DNA of 64,000 bases, from NCBI RefSeq assembly GCF_013337045.2, contig NZ_CP118260.1, forward strand, positions 558,001-622,000. The letters are read 5' to 3'. Below are positions 42,153-52,221 of the stretch, piece by piece (the first letter of the stretch is position 1; every line of letters begins with the position of its first letter). This DNA comes from Agrobacterium vitis (lineage in GTDB: Bacteria; Pseudomonadota; Alphaproteobacteria; Rhizobiales; Rhizobiaceae). Under the pieces are notes generated by a model that made no database searches, had not been told where the DNA came from, and was given only the letters and a program-made list of their open reading frames with translations. The position numbers and the translations under genes are program-made.

Positions 42153-43227
42153 TGGCCAGACTCCTTAATCGCTCGGCGGTCTGGGACACACAGATCACCT
42201 TATTGTGGCGAAAAACCCGGAAAGCCCTGACCTGCAATTCGGCGCGGTCGCCTTTTTGCCAGCGGGTTCCCGGATCGGTCATGGCCTTTACCCGCGTGCC
42301 ATCACCGAGTTGAAGATCGACCATGAGATGGCTGCCGAAATCGATAGCCCGGCAGACAAAGGCCGCGTCCACCCGGTCGGTGGGCGACAAATGCAGGGCT
42401 TCCGGGCGAACGGCCAGCACCGCATCGCCATCCTCTGGATTGCTATCGGAATCGACCGCCAGAGAAAGATCAATATGGGTGAATGCGCCCCGGCGCATCA
42501 TGCCGGGAATGAAATTCATCTGGCCGATGAAACCTGCGACAAATTCGGTTTCCGGCTCGCGGTAGACCCGGTCCGGCGGAGCGATCTGCTCGGCGCGTCC
42601 AGCCCGCATCACCACGATACGGTCGGCCAGAGCTAACGCTTCGTCCTGACCGTGGGTGACGAACAGGGTGGTAATGCCAAGCCGCTGCTGGATATCGCGC
42701 ACTTCCTCACGCAGCCGTTCGCGCAAATGCTGATCGAGGCTGGCAAAGGGTTCATCCAGCAGCAGGATTTTCGGCTCCAGCACCAGCGAGCGGGCAAGTG
42801 CCACTCTCTGCTGCTGGCCGCCCGACAGTTGATAGGTCTGGCGCTGGCCGTAATCCTTCAGCCCGACCATGGCCAGCGCTGCCTCGACCCGGTCAGCGAT
42901 TTCGCTCTTCGCCATGCCGCGCAGTTTCAGGCCGAACGCGATATTCTTGAAAACATTCATATGGGTCCAGAGCGCGTGGCTTTGAAAGACCATGCCGGTC
43001 GGTCGCCGTTCCGGCGGCAGACGGGTCACGTCCTGACCGTCAATGCGGATCAAGCCGCTGGTCGGCGCTTCAAATCCGCCGATCATTCGCAGCAGCGTCG
43101 ACTTGCCCGATCCGGAAGGGCCAAGCAGGCAGACCAGCTCGCCATCCTCCACATGCAACGAGAACGCATCGACGGCTGTCGAGTCGGAAAATTGCTTTGA
43201 AACACGATCAAGGGTCAGTTGGGCCAT
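42145..43227 (-). CDS. ABC transporter ATP-binding protein (spermidine/iron/phosphonate-type)
   Basis: This 360-residue ATPase has Walker A GPSGSGKSTLLRM, signature LSGGQQQRVALARSL, Walker B ILLLDEPFASLD and switch His VTHGQDEAL, plus a C-terminal TOBE-like domain (DAVLAVRPEALHLSP). It lies between the permeases and the phosphodiesterase gene and overlaps the latter by eight bases. It is the only ATPase of this importer. Sequence type is closest to the PotA/FbpC class, which agrees with the binding protein class of the operon. Confidence 0.94.
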   Translation of the reverse strand: MAQLTLDRVSKQFSDSTAVDAFSLHVEDGELVCLLGPSGSGKSTLLRMIGGFEAPTSGLIRIDGQDVTRLPPERRPTGMVFQSHALWTHMNVFKNIAFGLKLRGMAKSEIADRVEAALAMVGLKDYGQRQTYQLSGGQQQRVALARSLVLEPKILLLDEPFASLDQHLRERLREEVRDIQQRLGITTLFVTHGQDEALALADRIVVMRAGRAEQIAPPDRVYREPETEFVAGFIGQMNFIPGMMRRGAFTHIDLSLAVDSDSNPEDGDAVLAVRPEALHLSPTDRVDAAFVCRAIDFGSHLMVDLQLGDGTRVKAMTDPGTRWQKGDRAELQVRAFRVFRHNKVICVSQTAERLRSLANV

Positions 43228-43266
43228 GGGTGTTCGTTTCTATCCCGTTGCAGGCGAAGGTTTCGT

Positions 43267-44076
43267 TCAAGCACCAAAGCCCTTGGCGAATGCGCCTGTG
43301 CCGATGGCTCTGCGAGCAAGGATCAGTGCGAGGAAGGAGGGCACCCACAGCATGACCGAGAGCACCGCACCATATTGCACCACCATCTGATTGTTGATGA
43401 AGGACACCATCAAGACAGGCATGGTGCGGACCTGCGGTGCGCCAATCAACCAGGCACCCTCAGTTTCGTAAAACGTGCTGACGAAGGTCAGGAGCAAGGC
43501 GGCAAAGATGGTCGGCGCTGCCTGCGGCAGTGTAATCGACCAGAAAACCCGCAAGGGCCGGGCGCCCGCATCACGGGCCGCTTCTTCCATCCGCCGGTCT
43601 ACATTCTGGAAGGCGGCAACCGGTATCCAGATCATCAGCATCAGCGTGCCGACCAGTTGGATCAAGGCGACGCCCCAGAAGGTGCTGATCAGATGCAGCT
43701 TCAGGAAAATCGCCGCAATGGCTACCAACAGGCCGAATTTGGGGAAGGCATGCGAGGCAAGAAAAGACAGGAACAGCAGATTGCGGCCTGGAAATTTCAT
43801 CCGGGCAAAGGCATAGGCAGCCGGAAGGCAGATCACCGCCGACAGCAGCGTTACCGTGGCGGTGAGGCGCAGGCTGAGGAACAGCGCTTCCCAGACATCG
43901 GCACGGCCAAGCGTCAGAAACCAGAAGCGCAGGCCGAACTGCTGCGGGATGACCGATGGATAGCGCCAGACCTCGGTAAAGGCCCAGGTGCCGACCACCA
44001 GCAGCGGCAGGGCGATAAACAGGGTGAGCAGGCCTGCAAAAGCAAGGCCCGTCCAGTCGATCCTGCGTATTCTCAT
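43267..44076 (-). CDS. ABC transporter permease (second subunit)
   Basis: This is a 269-residue inner-membrane protein with about six helices, beginning MRIRRIDWTGLAFAGLLTLFIALPLLVVG. The coupling EAA loop reads EEAARDAGARPLRVFWSITLPQAAPT. ATG 44076 is chosen over the longer frame from 44127 because GAGG precedes it and it begins ten bases after the stop of the first permease. It pairs with the permease at 44087. Confidence 0.92.
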   Translation of the reverse strand: MRIRRIDWTGLAFAGLLTLFIALPLLVVGTWAFTEVWRYPSVIPQQFGLRFWFLTLGRADVWEALFLSLRLTATVTLLSAVICLPAAYAFARMKFPGRNLLFLSFLASHAFPKFGLLVAIAAIFLKLHLISTFWGVALIQLVGTLMLMIWIPVAAFQNVDRRMEEAARDAGARPLRVFWSITLPQAAPTIFAALLLTFVSTFYETEGAWLIGAPQVRTMPVLMVSFINNQMVVQYGAVLSVMLWVPSFLALILARRAIGTGAFAKGFGA

Positions 44077-44086
44077 CGCAGGGGCC

Positions 44087-44980
44087 TCATCGTGTTCGCT
44101 CCTGATTTCTGGCAATCGAATAGACATAGAACGCGCCGAAAAACAGGCAAAAGCCGAAGCTGATCACGGCCTGCGTTGTGGCGTTGAGCGGATCGTTCAG
44201 ATCGGCAAAGGTTCGCTGCATGAAAGGCCCCATCATTTCTGGCGAGGCCGGGCCGAGCAGATAGGGCAGGGTAAAGGCCGAAAATATTCCGAGAATGGCA
44301 AAGGAACTGGCGACCAGGAAGGAATTGGCCATGCGCGGCAGGATGATATGGACAAACACCTGCAATGGCCTTGCCCCGGCATCGCGTGCCGCCTCAACCG
44401 CATTGTTGGAAATGGCGCTGAGACCCGCCGTCAGCATCAGCACGGTCAGTGGCAGATTGTCCCAGACCAGACCGATCACCGGCCCCCAGGGCGTCAGATA
44501 GGGCGTCGGTAGTTTCGGCAGGCCCACGGCGTGGAGCAGGATATCCACTGTGCCATTCGGGCCTATGGTGCGGATCAGCGCATAGGAGAGGATGATTGAC
44601 GGCACGAACATCGGAAAGATCGCCAGCGCCTGCACATAAGCGGCAAGCTTGCTGGAGGAAAAGCGCAAGTAGAGCGCAATCGGCACGCCGATCAGCAGCA
44701 GCACCACGCCACAGATGGCGGTGGTCCAGAGGGTGATGCCGAGATTGCGCAGACTGTAGGTGTCACTGAAGAAGAACCGGTAGGACGCCGTGGAAACGTG
44801 CCACCCGCCCTCGGGCGAGGCCACGACAAGTGTACCGATCACCGCCGAGATGATCGGATAAATGATCAGCCAGCCCAAGAGCAGGATAGGAAGGGCGACC
44901 AGAAGCAGGCCAGTCAGCCCGCGTCCAGCCTTTGCCTTCTGCCCTTTATCGAGAGGCAGCGAACTGATCGCGCTGGTCAT
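44087..44980 (-). CDS. ABC transporter permease (first subunit)
   Basis: This is a 297-residue permease with helices starting GLLLVALPILLLGWLIIYPIISAVIG and EAA loop VEAARDAGARPLQVFVHIILPRM. The ATG shares a base with the TGA of the substrate-binding protein gene, so it is translationally coupled. The loop sequences of the two permeases are alike (EAARDAGARPL), consistent with a duplicated pair forming the channel of one importer. Confidence 0.92.
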   Translation of the reverse strand: MTSAISSLPLDKGQKAKAGRGLTGLLLVALPILLLGWLIIYPIISAVIGTLVVASPEGGWHVSTASYRFFFSDTYSLRNLGITLWTTAICGVVLLLIGVPIALYLRFSSSKLAAYVQALAIFPMFVPSIILSYALIRTIGPNGTVDILLHAVGLPKLPTPYLTPWGPVIGLVWDNLPLTVLMLTAGLSAISNNAVEAARDAGARPLQVFVHIILPRMANSFLVASSFAILGIFSAFTLPYLLGPASPEMMGPFMQRTFADLNDPLNATTQAVISFGFCLFFGAFYVYSIARNQERTR

Positions 44981-46128
44981 CAACCCCGCGCCAGGCCTGG
45001 AGCGACATTGCGGAACCAGCCGTCATTGACTGCCATTTCCCAATCGCCGTTGGGGAATGTCGGGATCGATGCAGGAATGACATCGGCATATTTCTCACGC
45101 AGGTCCTTGGAAATATAATCCCATGACACACCCGGAAAGCCACCGAGCTCTGTGATGATTGCCGACTGGATTTCTTCAGACAGTAGGACATTGGCGAGTT
45201 TCAGGGCGGCATCCTTGTTGGCGCCGTTGGAGAAAATCGTCACACGGGCGAAATCGCCGCAAAGCGCCAGGTCGGTCAGTTGCACCAGCCGGGTCGTATC
45301 AGGCAATACGCCCTGGGCAATCGACTGGAGGGCCTGGTCGGACCAAACAGGCACCATGGTGACGACGCCCTGGGCGAGCAGCTGAATCGACTGCGAATTA
45401 CCAGAGGTGTAGGCGCCCTTTTCGTAGAGCGATGGGGCGAGATCGTTGAGGATCTTCCAGCTCGGCGGCAAGGCTTTTTCCGCCGCTTCCGCGGTGTAAT
45501 TGCCAACGGTGAATTTGCTCGGATCGCGGCCATTCGCTTCATGGATGGCACGGCGGACGAAATTGCCACCCGAACCACCCTTGTCGGGGCGGTTGTAGAT
45601 GAACTGGCCGGGATTGGCCTTGATCCAGGCAATCAGTTGCTCCCAGGTCTTCGGCGCATCCTTCGGATCGAGTTTGGTGCTGTCATAGGCCAGAAGAACC
45701 TGCGAACCGCGATAAGGCAGCGACTGCGACAGATCAATGGCCATCGGATTGACACGGCCAAAATTAGGGACATTCTTCTCGGAAAATTTCACCCAGAGAC
45801 CGGCATCGATGGCGCCGGTTGGCAGGCGGGGATTGAAGGCCTCAAACAGATCGGCCTGCGGATCGCTGTTGGATTTTAGCGCGGCGAGGGCGCGATCGCC
45901 AATTGCCCGCAGACCGTTATTGTCGCCGGCATCGATTACCTTGATCATCAGGTCGCTATTGGCCTTCTCGAAGCTCGGGCGGATGATGTTGTTCCAGAAG
46001 TCGATGATATTGGCATCGGAGCCACTATAGACATTGATTTCCTTGCCCGCAGCAAAGGTGAAATTCGGCATGGCGGCCAGGCCAGCGCTTGCACAGGAAG
46101 CTAGCAGAAAGTCGCGTCTGTTCATCAT
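44980..46128 (-). CDS. ABC transporter substrate-binding protein, Tat signal
   Basis: This is a 382-residue periplasmic protein. The N-terminus MMNRRDFLLASCASAGLAAMP is a twin-arginine signal. The mature part starts KEINVYSGSDANIIDFWNNII, typical of the type 2 periplasmic binding proteins for spermidine, iron or phosphonates. GGAG precedes the tandem ATGs 46128 and 46125. It heads the minus-strand operon SBP, permease, permease, ATPase, GDPD. The likely ligand is a glycerophosphodiester or phosphonate, inferred from the linked phosphodiesterase. Confidence 0.92.
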   Translation of the reverse strand: MMNRRDFLLASCASAGLAAMPNFTFAAGKEINVYSGSDANIIDFWNNIIRPSFEKANSDLMIKVIDAGDNNGLRAIGDRALAALKSNSDPQADLFEAFNPRLPTGAIDAGLWVKFSEKNVPNFGRVNPMAIDLSQSLPYRGSQVLLAYDSTKLDPKDAPKTWEQLIAWIKANPGQFIYNRPDKGGSGGNFVRRAIHEANGRDPSKFTVGNYTAEAAEKALPPSWKILNDLAPSLYEKGAYTSGNSQSIQLLAQGVVTMVPVWSDQALQSIAQGVLPDTTRLVQLTDLALCGDFARVTIFSNGANKDAALKLANVLLSEEIQSAIITELGGFPGVSWDYISKDLREKYADVIPASIPTFPNGDWEMAVNDGWFRNVAPGLARG

Positions 46129-46383
46129 CGGTCTCCGAAACAGGTCGAGATATAAAACCCCTGATATTTTAGGGCAGCGTTACCGCTGGACCGTGACAGC
46201 GCCATGATGGCTGGATGACTGTTTTGTGTCTTTTCGAGCAAAGGGATAGATTGTTTTCTGCCATCCCGTAGTCCGCTGTCCAAGCGAGCGTTGGAAAATC
46301 GTGCCTTGTGAAATTAGCCCTTGCAAACAAGCGGAGCTTCCAATCATCAGTCGTTGTCGAGACAAAGCGTAAAGAGTGTGCCG

Positions 46384-47004
46384 ATGTCGGAACTAAAAAC
46401 TGTCAGCACGGCCATTGTCGTTCTCGCCGCCGGGCAGGCGCGCCGGATGGGTGGGCGCGCGCATAAGCTTCTGGCACTCTTTAATGGTGTCCCGCTGATC
46501 CGTCGCGTGGTTGTGACCAGCCTTGAGAGCCGGTCGGCATCCGTCACTGTTGTCACCGGCTATCGCCGGGAGGAAGTGGAGGCCTGTCTTTCAGGCCTCG
46601 CCGCTACAATCAGCTTCAATGCCGGATTTGCCGGGGGCATGGCATCCTCGTTGATTACGGGACTGAATGCTCCAGATGTAGCTGGCAAGGATGGTGTGAT
46701 GATTGTGCTCGGCGATATGCCCGGACTGACGGCGTCCCATCTGGATGCGCTGATTTCAGCCTTTGAGCGGGCGGACGGCAGGGCCATCATCCGTGCCGTA
46801 TCAGGTGAGATGCCGGGCAATCCGGTTATTCTACCAGCAGCGCTTCGTCCGGCATTGTTGTCGTTGACGGGCGACAAGGGCGCCAAGGCGATTATCGCTG
46901 CCAGCGCGCTACCGGTGATCAATGTCGATATTGGCCCGGCGGCCCTTGTCGATGTCGATACGCCAGACGCCGTTCTGGCGGCTGGCGGTGTGTTGAGCGG
47001 ATAA
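46384..47004 (+). CDS. MobA/MocA-like nucleotidyltransferase (NTP_transf_3)
   Basis: This is a 206-residue protein. The NTP-binding loop LAAGQARRMGGRAHKLLAL, GVMIVLGDMPGLTASHLD (metal-binding Asp) and GNPVILPAALRPALLSLTGDKGAKA match the molybdenum-cofactor cytidylyltransferase (MocA) group. Such enzymes add CMP or GMP to molybdopterin for particular molybdoenzymes. ATG 46384 is preferred over the longer frame from 46321. No molybdoenzyme gene lies next to it in the window, so the partner enzyme is unknown. It converges on the mannonate-dehydratase-like gene, 13 bases apart. Confidence 0.87.
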   Translation: MSELKTVSTAIVVLAAGQARRMGGRAHKLLALFNGVPLIRRVVVTSLESRSASVTVVTGYRREEVEACLSGLAATISFNAGFAGGMASSLITGLNAPDVAGKDGVMIVLGDMPGLTASHLDALISAFERADGRAIIRAVSGEMPGNPVILPAALRPALLSLTGDKGAKAIIAASALPVINVDIGPAALVDVDTPDAVLAAGGVLSG

Positions 47005-47017
47005 TGTCCGTATTGTC

Positions 47018-47998
<981 letters not shown>

Positions 47999-48798
47999 GA
48001 CGCTCCTCCTCATGCAAGTGCTGTTTATCATGACATAATATGAATTTTACGGGGTGTCGAGATATTTTGAGGCTTTTCTGCTTGGTGGACTGTCGCATGT
48101 TATCGCTTTTATCGAAGCTATTAGAAGTCGTTGTCTATGTAAATCGTGGTGCGAAGATGGTGCAGTAGGCGACAATTAATCACTTCGTACTATGACACAT
48201 GGCAAGATATAATATGTCTTTGATGTGACTCTAAATCGTGTCGGGCATGCGAATTTGCGCGGCGCCACGGGTCTCATCATAGGTTTTCTGAATCAAAAGA
48301 GATCCATGGTCGGGGCTCTCGGTTGGGGGCGGGCTCAATCTCCAAATGCGCATGGTTGAAAAAGTCAAATGGTGTGGGTTGCCCTTCCAAGGTGCCGGGC
48401 GCATCCCGCTTTGGTGAGTGTGGAGCGCTGTGCGAGGGCGTTCGTCGCGGAACTGTTCATCGCATCTTTTGTAAGATGTCCAGGCGGGCTGCTGCGACTA
48501 CATCGGAAAAGCGAGTAATGCCTTGGGGCTGAAACCTTTGATGTGTATGTGTGTTTTGTACTTGCTAAAAAAGTGTGGCCGCAGCTGCGAAAAAACAATT
48601 ACCTCTGATTGCATTGCTCGTTGACAGTCGGTTAAATATTGCTATCCTTTGACTGAATAACAAAGATAGTTTTTGAAAAAAACAAATCAAAAAAATTAGT
48701 AACGCAAAATATAAACTGGCTTACGGAATTTTAAGAATCGCTCGATCCATTCGAATATTTAAAATAAGCAAATTATTTAATTCCTATTGGAGGTAAGT
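47999..48798. promoter_or_regulatory. Large AT-rich intergenic region upstream of the PUFA-like cluster
   Basis: About 800 bases separate the divergent mannonate dehydratase and FAD oxidoreductase genes. From about 48590 to 48785 the composition drops sharply to runs of A and T (AAAAAAACAAATCAAAAAAA), unlike the surroundings. Short open frames here (for example 48323-48532) show no domains. The region probably contains the promoter of the 48799-64000 cluster and may be a target for a xenogeneic silencer. A TATAAT at 48208-48213 lacks a convincing -35. Confidence 0.45.
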
Positions 48799-50097
48799 GT
48801 GGCATCTGTCGCTATCATAGGTTCCGGCATTTCCGGACTGAGTGCAGCTTATTCGCTTGATAAAGACTTTGACGTCCATGTTTTTGAGCAGGACAACCGG
48901 CCTGGTGGGCATGCGAGCACAGTGGTCGTTTCCGATCCATTGGGCGATGTCGGTGTGGATACGGGCTTTATGGTGTTTAATCCGCCCAATTATCCTAAGC
49001 TTACCAAGTTTTTTGCTGAGCTGAACGTGCCGCTGACCGAGCATTCCGGTGGTTTCAACTTCTTCGATGTCGATGCCGGTACCTATTACGGCACAGAGGA
49101 ATTTGAAAAGGACGAGGCTTATGTTCGGGCGAATTATGGGCCGGAATTCATTTCGGTCTGGGAGCAGGCGGATCGCCTGCTGAGGGAAGCGCCTCGCCAT
49201 ATCATGGAGGGCAAGTGTCAGATTCCATTGGAGGAATATCTCCGAACCTATGGTTACACTGACGATTTTATCAACGGCTACATGATCCAGATTTCCTGCT
49301 CATACTGGTCTGTTCCTGTTGAGGTTACGTTGAATTCTCCCGCGGTCATGGTCATTGGCATGTTCCTCAATCATGGCAAGGATGGCCTTGGGGGGAAGGG
49401 CGTGAAGTGGCTTGCTGTCAAGGGAGGCGCTAAGGGCTATCTCGATATCCTGATCGGCGGTCTCAAGCGTCCACCAAGGTTGAATGCGGCGGTAACATCC
49501 GTGCGTGCTCTTGCGGACGGTGTTGAGGTTCAGGCCGGCGGAAACTGGGAAAAATTCGACTATGCCATTGTCGCTACCCATGCCGATCAGGCTTTGAAAT
49601 TGCTTGACAATCCCAGCGTGAAGCAACGCGAAATTCTTGAGACGTTTCAGTACAATCGTTGCAACACTGTTCTCCATACCGATGCATCCGTGATGCCTGT
49701 GCCGCAGCACAGGTGGAAGAGCTGGAATTACGGTTGTATGACGGTGGATGGCAAAAGGCGGCCCTATCTCGTCTATCATATGAATTCAATTCAAGGATTT
49801 AAGGCGGAGCAGGACTATTTGGTTTCGTTGGATAGCCCGCTGCCCATTGATCCTGCCAAGGTGATAAAGACCTTCGATTACGAGCATCCGGTCATTACCA
49901 TTGAAAGCAGCAAAATGCAGGCGCGCCTGCCGTCAATCAATGACGATGGTCCGATTTATTTTGCAGGTTCTTACTTCTCTGTCAGGGATCTCGGGCCGGA
50001 TTTCGTCGGTTTCCACGAAAGCGGCGTCTATTCCGGTACACATGCGGCACGCCTTGTGAAGCGGCATGCCGCAGCTCCAATCGGGAAGACGGCGTAA
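48799..50097 (+). CDS. FAD-dependent oxidoreductase, amine-oxidase/desaturase-like
   Basis: This is a 432-residue flavoprotein. The dinucleotide-binding motif VAIIGSGISGLSAAYSL is at the N-terminus, followed by VFEQDNRPGGHASTV. The C-terminal FAD motif is IYFAGSYFSVRDLGPDFVGFHESGVYSG. It belongs to the group of NAD/FAD proteins found near fatty-acid-modifying genes (cyclopropane or furan fatty acid loci). GTG 48799 lies at ideal distance from GGAGGT. A terminator-like hairpin follows, so it may be a separate transcript from the ACP/PKS genes. It could desaturate or otherwise oxidise the lipid product; this is inference. Confidence 0.85.
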   Translation: MASVAIIGSGISGLSAAYSLDKDFDVHVFEQDNRPGGHASTVVVSDPLGDVGVDTGFMVFNPPNYPKLTKFFAELNVPLTEHSGGFNFFDVDAGTYYGTEEFEKDEAYVRANYGPEFISVWEQADRLLREAPRHIMEGKCQIPLEEYLRTYGYTDDFINGYMIQISCSYWSVPVEVTLNSPAVMVIGMFLNHGKDGLGGKGVKWLAVKGGAKGYLDILIGGLKRPPRLNAAVTSVRALADGVEVQAGGNWEKFDYAIVATHADQALKLLDNPSVKQREILETFQYNRCNTVLHTDASVMPVPQHRWKSWNYGCMTVDGKRRPYLVYHMNSIQGFKAEQDYLVSLDSPLPIDPAKVIKTFDYEHPVITIESSKMQARLPSINDDGPIYFAGSYFSVRDLGPDFVGFHESGVYSGTHAARLVKRHAAAPIGKTA

Positions 50098-50103
50098 CCT
50101 ATC

Positions 50104-50136
50104 GAGGCGTATAGTCGATAGGCCTCCGCTTTTTTA
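50104..50136 (+). terminator. Hairpin terminator after the FAD oxidoreductase
   Basis: GAGGC (50104-50108) pairs with GCCTC (50122-50126) and is followed by CGCTTTTTT. An overlapping alternative stem pairs CCTATCGA (50098-50105) with TCGATAGG (50115-50122). Confidence 0.65.
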
Positions 50137-50231
50137 ATCGAGGCAAGATTTTTAGCGTAAGGCGCATTCCTGACTGGGTGTGCTTTCCTGGAAGTCATGT
50201 GTCGTCGAGTGGTGGGCGATAAGTCATTTTC

Positions 50232-50245
50232 ATATCTTAAGATAT
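50232..50245. promoter_or_regulatory. 14-bp perfect palindrome upstream of the DUF2269/ACP/PKS genes
   Basis: ATATCTTAAGATAT is self-complementary and lies about 230 bases before the DUF2269 gene in an AT-rich stretch. A second half-site AGATAT lies shortly downstream. This is the kind of site bound by small winged-helix repressors. The rest of the gap 50137-50471 shows no gene. Confidence 0.45.
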
Positions 50246-50471
50246 TGATATGATGAGATATTGCTGCCCTTTACAATAAAGCCATAACGGTATTGATCGC
50301 CCTGAGCCTGTTTTCGGGAGTGGAGAATTGTGCCGTTAAGGTTGTCCGTCAAGGGCGGCAAAACAATAGCCACGTTGCGACAGTCGAACGCCGGCACGTA
50401 GCCGGATGTTGCAATCATTTCGGGTGCTTGATGCTAATTTTGCGTCTAGCAATGGTATTGCAGGATGGGCC

Positions 50472-50930
50472 ATGTCGGAAGTGCTCCTGTTCATTCATGT
50501 TTTTGCCGCAACAATGTTTCTCGGTAATATTGTTGTAACGGCTGTATGGAAACTGATTGCGGATCGAAGCAGTAATCTTGATATACTTAGATATGCGATA
50601 AAATTGGTTTTTTTGACTGATTATGTATTTACATTCGGTGGAGCTGTACTCTTGTCTGCGACAGGTGGGTATATGGCTCGCAGCTACGGTATGAATTTCA
50701 TCGACACGCCGTGGTTGCTATATGGAGTGGGCTGTTTTCTCTTGTCGGGCCTGTCCTGGATGTTGGGGCTCATCCCCAATCAGATCCGCCAGCGAAGGCT
50801 TCTCAACGAGGCGTCGGATTTCGATGCGATTGCCAAGCCGTTCCGCGCCTTGGCGAAGCGATGGTATCTCTGGGGAACCCTCGCCAACCTTTTCGCGATC
50901 TGCGCCTTGTTTTTCATGGTCACGCGGTGA
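50472..50930 (+). CDS. DUF2269-like integral membrane protein
   Basis: This is a 152-residue protein with four hydrophobic helices: LFIHVFAATMFLGNIVVTAVW, a second near FLTDYVFTFGGAVLLSATGGY, a third near LLYGVGCFLLSGLSWMLGLIP and a fourth near WYLWGTLANLFAICALFFMV. The His in helix 1 and the spacing resemble DUF2269 predicted membrane proteins, some of which bind heme. ATG 50472 follows AGGATGG; the longer frame from 50406 is unlikely. It lies 50 bases before the ACP gene on the same strand and so may belong to the lipid biosynthesis operon. Its role there is unknown. Confidence 0.75.
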   Translation: MSEVLLFIHVFAATMFLGNIVVTAVWKLIADRSSNLDILRYAIKLVFLTDYVFTFGGAVLLSATGGYMARSYGMNFIDTPWLLYGVGCFLLSGLSWMLGLIPNQIRQRRLLNEASDFDAIAKPFRALAKRWYLWGTLANLFAICALFFMVTR

Positions 50931-50980
50931 CGTGACCGATTTTTCAAAATGCATTTCAACGTAACAAAGGGTGACGAATA

Positions 50981-51262
50981 ATGTCTGACGTTCAAACCAA
51001 GTTCAGCTACGCAGAAGCCAAGACCTGGCTGGTCGAGAAATTCGCTTACAAGCTTTCGGTTCCGGCATCTGAAATCGATGTGAACAAGATCTTCACCGAT
51101 TTCGGCCTGGATTCCACCGAGACATTGGTGCTCGCAGGGGAAATGGAACAGTGGCTCGGCTTCGAATTGCCGCCGACGGCCATGTGGTACCACCCGACCA
51201 TTGAGAAGCTGGCCCACTATCTCGTCGAGGCCAAGGATCTCTTCGAAAAAGGCGAACTCTGA
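50981..51262 (+). CDS. Stand-alone acyl carrier protein
   Basis: This is a 93-residue carrier protein with the phosphopantetheine site FGLDSTETLVLAGEMEQWLG (Ser45) and a C-terminal helix ending HPTIEKLAHYLVE. It differs from housekeeping AcpP, which is more acidic and has the DSLD motif. ACPs of this type accompany polyketide or acyl-transfer gene clusters. It is followed at 34 bases by a thioesterase gene. A phosphopantetheinyl transferase is needed for activity but is not in the window. It may serve as a loading or off-loading carrier for the synthase. Confidence 0.93.
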   Translation: MSDVQTKFSYAEAKTWLVEKFAYKLSVPASEIDVNKIFTDFGLDSTETLVLAGEMEQWLGFELPPTAMWYHPTIEKLAHYLVEAKDLFEKGEL

Positions 51263-51296
51263 ATTCCAGAAGCCACAATCTAGCGAGGTATGGCGA

Positions 51297-52184
51297 ATGG
51301 ATATCCCGAAATCTGCAAGTGAACTTGCCCACCGGGAGAATGCCGGGATGACGGTGGTTTGCGTTCATCCCGGCGGAATGCCCATCCGCAGTTACATACA
51401 GCTTGCGGAGCGAATGAAAGGCTATTCCTGGCACTTGGTCGAGCTTTCTCTCAACAAGCGCTACACGTCGGCGCTGGGTAAGACCGATCTTCCCGAGGGC
51501 ATTCTCGGGGAGATTGCCGATGAAGCAATCGCGGATTTGGGTGAGGTCTGGAACACTGAGCGGCTCTGTCTGCTGGGCTGGTCTTTTGGAGGCGTGCTGG
51601 CTTGCGAAATGGCAAGCCGGCGTAAGGACGGCGCTTGCGGCGCCGTCCTGCTCGACAGCATCGCACCACGCCTGTTCAATGGCGTGATGGATGGGACACA
51701 GACAGAGCGGTTGATTACCCTCAGCCGTTCACAGGTGGTCAGAGTTCGTTGGTTCACAGACTATATGCGGGCGCTGAAGCGGGTTGCCTGGGAAGTGGCA
51801 GGCAGCGATGCCCATCGCCTGTCGGAAGACGATCTGATCGAGCTGATGCGTCTTCAATTGATCGCCAATGGCGGTCTGCCGGAAACCACCAGCTTTGTCG
51901 GATTTTCCAAAGTCTACCGGGAGTTTTCGCGGGGAATGAACCGTAATATCGCGGTCATCCTTGCGCACAAGCCGCAATCCTACGGGTTTCCCGTGCATCT
52001 GGTTCGGTCGGATTACCCATTATACGAGATATTTCACCTGCATGAAGACATGGGGTGGGGGCAGTTGGCACCCAATCTCACCGTCTCGAACCTGCCGCTG
52101 GGCCATTACGAAATGTTGCTGGAGCAACAGGCCCTGGATCACATTTCAACACATATTGAAAATATATCGCACCGTTTGATTTGA
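51297..52184 (+). CDS. Thioesterase-domain (type II-like alpha/beta hydrolase) protein
   Basis: This 295-residue alpha/beta hydrolase has the nucleophile elbow LLGWSFGGVLACEMA (Ser96), an acidic residue in AVLLDSIAP and a catalytic His near the end in LPLGHYEMLLEQ. The N-terminal VVCVHPGGMPIRSYIQLAERMK holds the oxyanion region. This is the thioesterase family attached to or beside polyketide and peptide synthases. ATG 51297 is preferred over the long upstream frame overlapping the ACP gene. It is placed between the free ACP and the large synthase, so product release or editing is the inferred role. Confidence 0.9.
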   Translation: MDIPKSASELAHRENAGMTVVCVHPGGMPIRSYIQLAERMKGYSWHLVELSLNKRYTSALGKTDLPEGILGEIADEAIADLGEVWNTERLCLLGWSFGGVLACEMASRRKDGACGAVLLDSIAPRLFNGVMDGTQTERLITLSRSQVVRVRWFTDYMRALKRVAWEVAGSDAHRLSEDDLIELMRLQLIANGGLPETTSFVGFSKVYREFSRGMNRNIAVILAHKPQSYGFPVHLVRSDYPLYEIFHLHEDMGWGQLAPNLTVSNLPLGHYEMLLEQQALDHISTHIENISHRLI

Positions 52185-52221
52185 AATATATTGACGAAAA
52201 CCTTTTGGAAGGGGCCGAATA

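Noticed and set aside
48323..48532. 69-residue open frame before the FAD oxidoreductase
   Set aside because: There is no ribosome site or recognisable sequence, it overlaps a 77-residue antisense frame, and it is most likely random.
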